The position numbers and the translations under genes are program-made. From positions 1 to 10,557 of the forward strand of contig JARYMO010000034.1 of NCBI GenBank assembly GCA_029907055.1: a stretch of DNA of 10,557 nucleotides, read 5' to 3'. Under the pieces are notes generated by a model. It saw only the letters and a program-made list of their open reading frames with translations. It was not told the origin of the DNA and did no database searches. The DNA is from Syntrophomonadaceae bacterium. Lineage in GTDB: Bacteria; Bacillota; Syntrophomonadia; Syntrophomonadales; Syntrophothermaceae. Positions 6,670 through 10,557 of this stretch are shown one piece after another (the stretch's first letter is position 1; each line of letters opens with the position of its first letter).

Positions 6670-6764
6670 AAATGTTGGAATGAACCATTGCCCCGACAGC
6701 GCGGTGCAGGAGACGGCCGGGTGAGCCGCCGAGCCGGGTGTCCGACTCCTCCGTCATCCTGGGT

Positions 6765-6779
6765 CCTTCCCGCGGAAGG
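6765..6779. repeat. 15-nt inverted repeat upstream of the orphan gene
   Basis: CCTTCC and GGAAGG flank CGC, forming a 6-bp stem with a 3-nt loop, 26 nt before the AGGAGG of the next gene. It is followed by CTCCGCCC and no T-run, so it does not look like a terminator. It may be an operator for a dimeric regulator or a leader hairpin. Confidence 0.4.
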
Positions 6780-6805
6780 GCTCCGCCCGCTCGAGGCATG
6801 ACTTC

Positions 6806-6811
6806 AGGAGG
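6806..6811 (+). promoter_or_regulatory. Ribosome binding site of the orphan gene
   Basis: AGGAGG lies 7 nt before ATG 6819. It selects this start over the GTG at 6738, which would add 27 low-complexity residues and has no binding site. Confidence 0.65.
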
Positions 6812-6818
6812 GGAGACG

Positions 6819-7160
6819 ATGACGCCGACAACCGTGCTGCTGTACTACATAGCGAATGTCACCCACGGCTGCCTGGGGGAGTGGGTGCGGGTGGAGCCGA
6901 CTGCGGGGCGTACCGGCCGCGTGGTGGACGCCGGCAGGTGCAGGGAGTGCTGGCGCACTGGGTACGAAGACGCCGCCGAACAGAGCTTCCGCGAACGCTT
7001 CCTGGGCAAGGAGGTCGAACTGCCGGCGGATTTCGTGGGCGGCTGGGTGGAAGTGGCCCTGGTGGACTCGGCGTTCGAGCTGAGCGGACATCGGGCGCGG
7101 GCAACCACCGTCGTGCCGCGGGAGCTGGTAGTGGTGGACGAAGCGCAGAGCCAGGCGTAA
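6819..7160 (+). CDS. Hypothetical 113-residue protein
   Basis: I do not recognise this protein. Real expression is supported by an ideal AGGAGG 7 nt before ATG 6819 and a strong intrinsic terminator starting immediately after the TAA. The chain is acidic overall and has no signal peptide or convincing membrane helix. Residues 1-13 form a hydrophobic strand (VLLYYIANV), C18 follows, and residues 41-44 are a CREC pair. Residues 64-106 alternate hydrophobic and charged residues (KEVEL, WVEVALV, ELVVVDE), suggesting a small beta-rich domain. A CxxC with a single distant Cys is too little to claim metal binding. Both neighbours are on the same strand. It could be a small regulatory or binding protein, but nothing visible gives a function. 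Confidence 0.7.
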   Translation: MTPTTVLLYYIANVTHGCLGEWVRVEPTAGRTGRVVDAGRCRECWRTGYEDAAEQSFRERFLGKEVELPADFVGGWVEVALVDSAFELSGHRARATTVVPRELVVVDEAQSQA

Positions 7161-7189
7161 AAGAGGGGTTCTCCCCTCTTCTTCTTTTT
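7161..7189 (+). terminator. Rho-independent terminator
   Basis: AAGAGGGG and CCCCTCTT form a perfect 8-bp stem around a TTCT loop (7161-7180), followed by CTTCTTTTT. The hairpin begins directly after the orphan gene's TAA and would end the preceding + strand transcription unit. It also isolates the downstream GDPD gene. Confidence 0.92.
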
Positions 7190-7235
7190 CGCCCGTCCGG
7201 GACATGCAGGGCAACGAGAGGAGCACAGAGAGACA

Positions 7236-7997
7236 ATGGTGTGGGTAGGGGCACACCGGGGGGCGTCCGCCCAGGCGCCGGAGAACACGCTGGCCGCGTT
7301 CTCGCTGGCGATGGACCGTGGCGTGGCCTGGATGGAGTGCGACGTGCAGTTGACCCGCGACGGGGTGCCGGTGGTTATCCACGACGAGACCCTGGAGCGG
7401 ACCACCAATGGACGGGGGGAGGTCGCGGGATGGTGGTGGCGGGACCTGTGCCGGCTCGACGCTGGCTCGTGGAAGGGGCCGGAGTGGCGCGGTGAGAGGG
7501 TGCCCGCGCTGGAAGAGCTGTTGTGCCTGGTGCGTGGCCGCTGCCTCCTGAACGTCGAGCTGAAGACCGCCGTGGTTGCCTACCCTGGCATCGAGGAGAA
7601 GGTGGCAGCGCTGGTCCGCCACCATGGGCTGGCAGAACAGGTGCTTGTCTCTTCCTTTTCGGTCGCTACCCTCCTGCGGATGCAGGAGTGTGCGCCGGAA
7701 TTGCCGCTGGCCTTCCTGTGGGACCAAGCGCCAGGAAATGTGTTCTCCGCCTTGCCCTCCGCCCTGCGCCTGACGGCGCTTCACCCCTCCGCCACGGCGG
7801 TGACAGAAGAGCTGGTGCTGAGAGCGAGGCAACGTGGGTTACTGGTGCACACCTGGGTGGTCGACTGTCCGCAACAGGCGCGAGAAATGGAACGCGCCGG
7901 TGTACACGGGCTGCTCACCAACCTGCCGCCGACCATGGATGCTTTGCTTGCCCTGCACGCCCGGTGGCGGGGACGAACGGCTAGCGAAGCGCTCTGA
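7236..7997 (+). CDS. Glycerophosphodiester phosphodiesterase (UgpQ-type GDPD)
   Basis: A 253-residue TIM-barrel enzyme of the usual length for soluble bacterial GDPDs, which cleave glycerophosphodiesters from phospholipid turnover to glycerol-3-phosphate and an alcohol. The signature is complete at the N-terminus: AHRGAS (catalytic H7, R8), PENTLAAF (E16), MECDVQLT (E34, D36), VVIHD (catalytic H49) and LLNVELK (E108, K110). The late motif reads HTWVVD at 205-210, and the terminal GLLTNLP has Asn where many homologues have Asp. No signal peptide is visible, so a cytoplasmic location is likely. The start is ATG 7236, with AGAGGAG (7217-7223) 12 nt upstream, a longer spacing than usual; GTG 7239 is the next codon. 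No clear promoter is seen after the terminator at 7189. Its 3' end overlaps the convergent transglutaminase-like gene by 17 nt. There is no neighbouring glycerol-phosphate transporter gene. Confidence 0.88.
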   Translation: MVWVGAHRGASAQAPENTLAAFSLAMDRGVAWMECDVQLTRDGVPVVIHDETLERTTNGRGEVAGWWWRDLCRLDAGSWKGPEWRGERVPALEELLCLVRGRCLLNVELKTAVVAYPGIEEKVAALVRHHGLAEQVLVSSFSVATLLRMQECAPELPLAFLWDQAPGNVFSALPSALRLTALHPSATAVTEELVLRARQRGLLVHTWVVDCPQQAREMERAGVHGLLTNLPPTMDALLALHARWRGRTASEAL

Positions 7998-9327
7998 TGC
8001 CCTCCCACTTGGTGAGCACCGGGTCCAGCCTGCCGTAGCCGGAGACCTGGTACTCCACCCCCTGGTTCAGCGCGTAGCGGGTTGCCAGGTGTCCGCCTTG
8101 TCCCAGGCGGCCGAAGCAGTCCCAGGGCACCACCTTGGGGCCCCCCACGGTGGTCACTGTTGGCTCCACCGGAATCCAGCCCGCCCCCGGGGCGTAGTAC
8201 TCCGCCCACGCGTGTCCCAGCGCCGAAGCGTCATTCCACGCGGAACCCAGGGACGTGCCGGCCTGCACCCAGTAGCCGGACACCACCCGTGCAGGTACCC
8301 CTGCCGCGCGACAGAGCGCGGTGAAGAGGGCGGCGTAGTCCTCGCACACCCCCCGCCCGGTGCGCAGCGCACTCAGCGCCCCCTTGTGCGCATAGCGGCT
8401 GCTGGGATCATAGGTCATGTGCAGGCTGACAAAGCCGAAGACGCGGCGGGCGATGGCCCCTGCATCGGTAAGCGTCCCCTTCAGTTCCCTGGCCTTGGCC
8501 GTCATCTCGCGGTGGTCTGATTCGATGAGGGCCTGGGGCCGCAGGTACAGCTCGCGGGCAGTGAACCCGTCGGTCTCCACCGAGACGGGGGAGGGCGGGG
8601 ACACAATGGCCCAGTTGAGCAACTCGCGTTCCACCAGCACCGTCACCGGGTGGCCGGGGCGGAAGTCTTCCACCCTGATGATGGCGGTGCGGTTGCCGTA
8701 GTCGTCCACCAGCATGCCGGCGGGAGCGGGGCTGATGCGCAGCTCGCCGTCCTCCTGGTAGGGGGAGTTGCTGGTCCACACCGGCACCCTGACCGTCAGC
8801 GCGGCGGTGTCCCCCCGGTTGACGAACGTCAGCTTCAGCTGCAGCGCGAAGCGGCGCGGGCTGCTGAGAGAAGGCGCGGCCAGCGGCACAGGTGGCGGTG
8901 TGGTCACCGTGACCACCCTGCTGCTCGGTTCCCACTCCACCGCCGCCCCCAGGGCTTCGCCCACGAAGCGAACCGGCACCAGGGTCCTGCCGTTTGAAAT
9001 GACCGGGGGGGAGTCGAGGGTGACCACCCGTCCGTCCACGTACGCTTGCCGCGAGCCCACGGTCAGGCGCACCACGTCCCACCCGCGCACCGCGGACACG
9101 GTGCTGCTGGTGCCATCCCACAGCACCTCGGCCCCCAGCGCCTCGAAGATGGGACGCATGGGCACCAGTACCCTGCCGTTGGCAGTGAGCGGCGCTGCGG
9201 GCAGGTCCAGGACCTGCCCATCGACCGCCACGGTGGGGACGGGTTCCGCGGCCGCGGGAGATGCAGGCAGGCTCAGTGCCAGCAGCAACAAGAGGGAAAC
9301 CAGTAGTCGGCAAAACGGTGTGTGCAC
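7981..9327 (-). CDS. Secreted transglutaminase-like protein with copper-amine-oxidase-N repeats
   Basis: A 448-residue protein with a signal peptide at residues 1-27 (a Leu-rich core ending in ASPAAA). Residues 32-142 hold two copper-amine-oxidase-N-like stalk units; each has an NGR-LVPMR or NGR-LVPVR strand, an EALGA turn and a final strand. These domains are common in cell-surface proteins of Bacillota. Residues about 150-270 are an uncharacterised beta-rich segment. Residues 285-395 form the transglutaminase-like core: C328 in GVCEDYA, H372 in GHAWAEYY, and E388 in WIPVEPT where the third catalytic residue is usually Asp. Such proteins are proteases, cross-linkers or acyl transferases acting outside the cell; the substrate is unknown. 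GTG 9327 is chosen because AGGAGG ends 5 nt before it and because it begins the signal peptide. The frame stays open further upstream but would overlap the divergent promoter region and the cyclophilin gene. Confidence 0.85.
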   Translation of the reverse strand: MHTPFCRLLVSLLLLLALSLPASPAAAEPVPTVAVDGQVLDLPAAPLTANGRVLVPMRPIFEALGAEVLWDGTSSTVSAVRGWDVVRLTVGSRQAYVDGRVVTLDSPPVISNGRTLVPVRFVGEALGAAVEWEPSSRVVTVTTPPPVPLAAPSLSSPRRFALQLKLTFVNRGDTAALTVRVPVWTSNSPYQEDGELRISPAPAGMLVDDYGNRTAIIRVEDFRPGHPVTVLVERELLNWAIVSPPSPVSVETDGFTARELYLRPQALIESDHREMTAKARELKGTLTDAGAIARRVFGFVSLHMTYDPSSRYAHKGALSALRTGRGVCEDYAALFTALCRAAGVPARVVSGYWVQAGTSLGSAWNDASALGHAWAEYYAPGAGWIPVEPTVTTVGGPKVVPWDCFGRLGQGGHLATRYALNQGVEYQVSGYGRLDPVLTKWEGIRALR

Positions 9328-9332
9328 GGTAA

Positions 9333-9338
9333 CCTCCT
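9333..9338 (-). promoter_or_regulatory. Ribosome binding site of the transglutaminase-like gene
   Basis: Read on the minus strand this is AGGAGG, 5 nt before the GTG at 9327. It fixes the start just at the signal peptide and excludes the long upstream extension. Confidence 0.7.
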
Positions 9339-9388
9339 CGTGACACGCCACCGGGTTGTGCTCCGGGCGGCGGTGGCGTTCTCTCTTC

Positions 9389-9397
9389 ACTATACCA
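9389..9397 (-). promoter_or_regulatory. Extended -10 promoter of the transglutaminase-like gene
   Basis: On the minus strand TGG is followed by TATAGT (9394-9389), an extended -10 element with 5 of 6 bases. The -35 position 17 nt upstream (9417-9412) reads GCGGCA and is weak, as extended -10 promoters allow. Transcription would start near 9382, about 55 nt before the start codon. Confidence 0.55.
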
Positions 9398-9425
9398 CAC
9401 CCCCGTTTTGCTGCCGCCGCGGGAA

Positions 9426-9434
9426 TGCTATAGT
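9426..9434 (+). promoter_or_regulatory. Extended -10 promoter of the cyclophilin gene
   Basis: TGC followed by TATAGT (9429-9434) is an extended -10 element. A weak -35 could be TTTTGC (9406-9411, 17-nt spacer) or TTGCTG (9408-9413, 15-nt spacer). Transcription would start near 9441, about 28 nt before ATG 9469, which also argues against the earlier ATG at 9439. Confidence 0.55.
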
Positions 9435-9468
9435 GGTGATGGCGGCATTCAGTAAGGGGGGAAGGAGC

Positions 9469-10035
9469 ATGAGCGCGAAGCAGGCAGCGAAGAAGGCAGG
9501 GAAGGGCTCCTGGCTGGCAGACAGGCGCGTGCGGCTGTGGCTGGGAGCTGGGTTGGTGCTCATGGTGGCCCTCGCCGCAGCCCTGTCCTACAGCGCTAAC
9601 CGCGCAGAGCTGGAGGTGTTGCGCCGGGCGTCCATCGTCACTGACCGCGGCACCATACAGTTGGAACTGTACCCGCGGCAGATGCCGAAGACGGTGGCCA
9701 ACTTCTCCCGCCTGGTGAAGGAAGGATTCTACGACGGCCTGACGTTCCACCGGGTGGAGGACTGGGTGGTGCAGGGCGGCGACCCGAAAGGGGACGGGAC
9801 CGGGGGCCCCGGCTGGACCATCCCACTGGAAACGGATGAAAGCCTCAAGAACGTGCGGGGCGCGGTGGCCATGGCCCGCGGGCCATCACCCGATTCGGCC
9901 GGCTCGCAGTTCTACATCCTCAAGAAGGATGCCCCCTGGCTGGATGGGCAGTACGCGGTGTTCGGCCGGGTGGTCGCGGGAATGGACGTGGTTGATGCCC
10001 TGCAGGCGGGCGACGTGATGCGCCGCGTACGGTAA
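9469..10035 (+). CDS. Membrane-anchored cyclophilin-type peptidyl-prolyl isomerase
   Basis: A 188-residue protein. Residues 1-22 are basic, 23-41 form one hydrophobic helix (LWLGAGLVLMVALAAALSY), and about 53-182 are a cyclophilin domain. The positive N-terminus and the lack of a signal-peptidase site suggest an N-in anchor with the domain outside the membrane, where it would speed proline isomerisation in exported proteins. Active-site features are present: FHRV at 93-96 (catalytic R95), QGGDP at 102-106, AMARG at 134-138, GSQFYI at 145-150, and W157 in WLDGQ, the tryptophan linked to cyclosporin binding. The compact loops are typical of bacterial single-domain cyclophilins. ATG 9469 is chosen; AAGGAG is only 1 nt away, so pairing probably uses the AGGGGGG at 9454-9460, 8 nt upstream. 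It lies 24 nt before the MFS gene, suggesting a shared transcript. Confidence 0.88.
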   Translation: MSAKQAAKKAGKGSWLADRRVRLWLGAGLVLMVALAAALSYSANRAELEVLRRASIVTDRGTIQLELYPRQMPKTVANFSRLVKEGFYDGLTFHRVEDWVVQGGDPKGDGTGGPGWTIPLETDESLKNVRGAVAMARGPSPDSAGSQFYILKKDAPWLDGQYAVFGRVVAGMDVVDALQAGDVMRRVR

Positions 10036-10059
10036 GGGTGGGCAGCGGAGAGGGGCGAC

Positions 10060-10557
10060 GTGGTGGCAGGGGGGAGAGAGGCAAGCAGGAGGCTGACGCT
10101 GCTGGCAGTGTCCATCACCTCGTTTCTCACCCCCTTCACCGGGAGCGCCGTGAACATTGCCGTTCCCGCCATCGGCGCCGACCTGGGGGTCGACGTGGTG
10201 ACCCTCACCTGGACTGCCACCGGTTTCTTGCTGGCCAGCGCCGCCTTCGGCCTGCCGCTGGGGCGGCTGGCGGACATGACCAGCAAGCGACTGCTGTTCA
10301 TGACCGGCACCGCCATCTTCGCCCTCACCAGCCTGGCGGCGGCATACGTAAACACCGCCGCGTTGCTCATCGCCATGCGGGTGGTGCAGGGACTGGGCGG
10401 GGCGTTCGTCTTCAGCACGGGAATGGCCATGTTGATGGAGGCGTTTCCAGCCTCTGAGCGCGGCAAGGTGCTGGGAGTCAACGCTGCGGTGGTCTACGTG
10501 GGGGTGGCGGCGGGCCCGTCCTTGGGGGGAGTCATCACCCACCAACTGGGCTGGCGC
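10060..10557 (+). CDS. MFS efflux transporter, DHA2 (EmrB/QacA) type, 3' end missing
   Basis: The first 166 residues of a membrane transporter that runs off the window. About five helices are visible. The first contains NIAVPAIGADLG near 32-43, typical of drug:H+ antiporter 2 proteins. Motif A occurs between helices 2 and 3 as GRLADMTSKR (68-77). Motif B in helix 4 is RVVQGLGG (107-114), with the conserved Arg. Motif C in helix 5 is AGPSLGG (151-157), the antiporter signature. The family exports hydrophobic compounds or cations in exchange for protons; the substrate cannot be read from this part. The start is GTG 10060 or GTG 10063, with GGAGAGGGG (10047-10055) 4 or 7 nt upstream; the second has the better spacing. 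The gene follows the cyclophilin gene by 24 nt. Confidence 0.87.
   Translation, partial: MVAGGREASRRLTLLAVSITSFLTPFTGSAVNIAVPAIGADLGVDVVTLTWTATGFLLASAAFGLPLGRLADMTSKRLLFMTGTAIFALTSLAAAYVNTAALLIAMRVVQGLGGAFVFSTGMAMLMEAFPASERGKVLGVNAAVVYVGVAAGPSLGGVITHQLGWR

Larger units (their letters stand above)
6617..6818. other. 202-nt non-coding gap with candidate regulatory elements
   Basis: The region between the TPR gene and the orphan gene has no supported ORF. It holds a candidate promoter (6641-6669), a direct repeat of GCCGGGTG (6716-6723 and 6733-6740), and a 6-3-6 inverted repeat (6765-6779) close to the next ribosome binding site. I do not recognise a known riboswitch or small RNA here. A long structured leader is possible. 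Confidence 0.4.

Noticed and set aside
6700..6725. GCAGGAGACGGCC resembling a conserved piece of cobalamin riboswitches.
   Set aside because: No B12 box or other conserved core elements flank it, and the downstream gene is not a recognisable cobalamin gene.
9328..9750. Upstream extension of the transglutaminase-like reading frame, adding 141 residues.
   Set aside because: It overlaps the cyclophilin gene and both promoters, shows no family resemblance, and the signal peptide with AGGAGG begins at 9327.
10038..10457. Plus-strand open frame (139 codons) at the right end.
   Set aside because: It is a shifted reading of the MFS transporter gene, whose own frame shows motifs A, B and C.

Overview
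The window is a GC-rich, gene-dense bacterial chromosome segment. Several start codons are GTG behind strong AGGAGG-type ribosome binding sites. It carries a secreted protein with copper-amine-oxidase-N stalk repeats, a CstB-like three-domain persulfide dioxygenase, a YcgR-like PilZ protein, and a membrane-anchored single-domain cyclophilin. This mix suggests a high-GC member of the Bacillota (Firmicutes), perhaps thermophilic or anaerobic. That placement is an inference from domain types and translation signals; there is no rRNA or other marker gene. I see no mobile element, CRISPR array, tRNA or rRNA.

Layout. Positions 2-886 (+) are the 3' part of a PD40/TolB-like beta-propeller gene. An iron-sulfur flavoprotein follows (959-1549, +). 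It meets, tail to tail with a 4-nt gap, a CstB-like metallo-beta-lactamase/rhodanese/rhodanese protein (1554-2942, -). The divergent region 2943-3127 carries a candidate promoter for each side. To its right a run of + strand genes encodes two tandem inositol-monophosphatase paralogues (3128-3955, 3982-4800), a PilZ protein (4881-5534), a TPR lipoprotein (5582-6616) and an orphan 113-residue protein (6819-7160). This run closes with a clear intrinsic terminator at 7161-7189.

A glycerophosphodiester phosphodiesterase (7236-7997, +) overlaps by 17 nt, tail to tail, a secreted transglutaminase-like protein (7981-9327, -). The 9328-9468 region holds back-to-back extended -10 promoters for that gene and for a membrane-anchored cyclophilin (9469-10035, +). 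A DHA2-type MFS efflux transporter (10060 to the window end, +) follows in the same direction.

Functional reading. The flavoprotein and the persulfide dioxygenase fit thiol, sulfide and redox handling. The phosphatases and the GDPD hydrolyse phosphate esters, plausibly for polyol-phosphate or phospholipid turnover. The PilZ protein implies c-di-GMP signalling, although its second motif is atypical. The transglutaminase-like protein, the TPR lipoprotein and the cyclophilin act outside the cytoplasmic membrane. The region mostly looks like ordinary core and accessory metabolism. The points that most merit a second look are the tandem phosphatase-PilZ-TPR run, the two divergent promoter regions and the orphan gene with its structured 202-nt upstream region.
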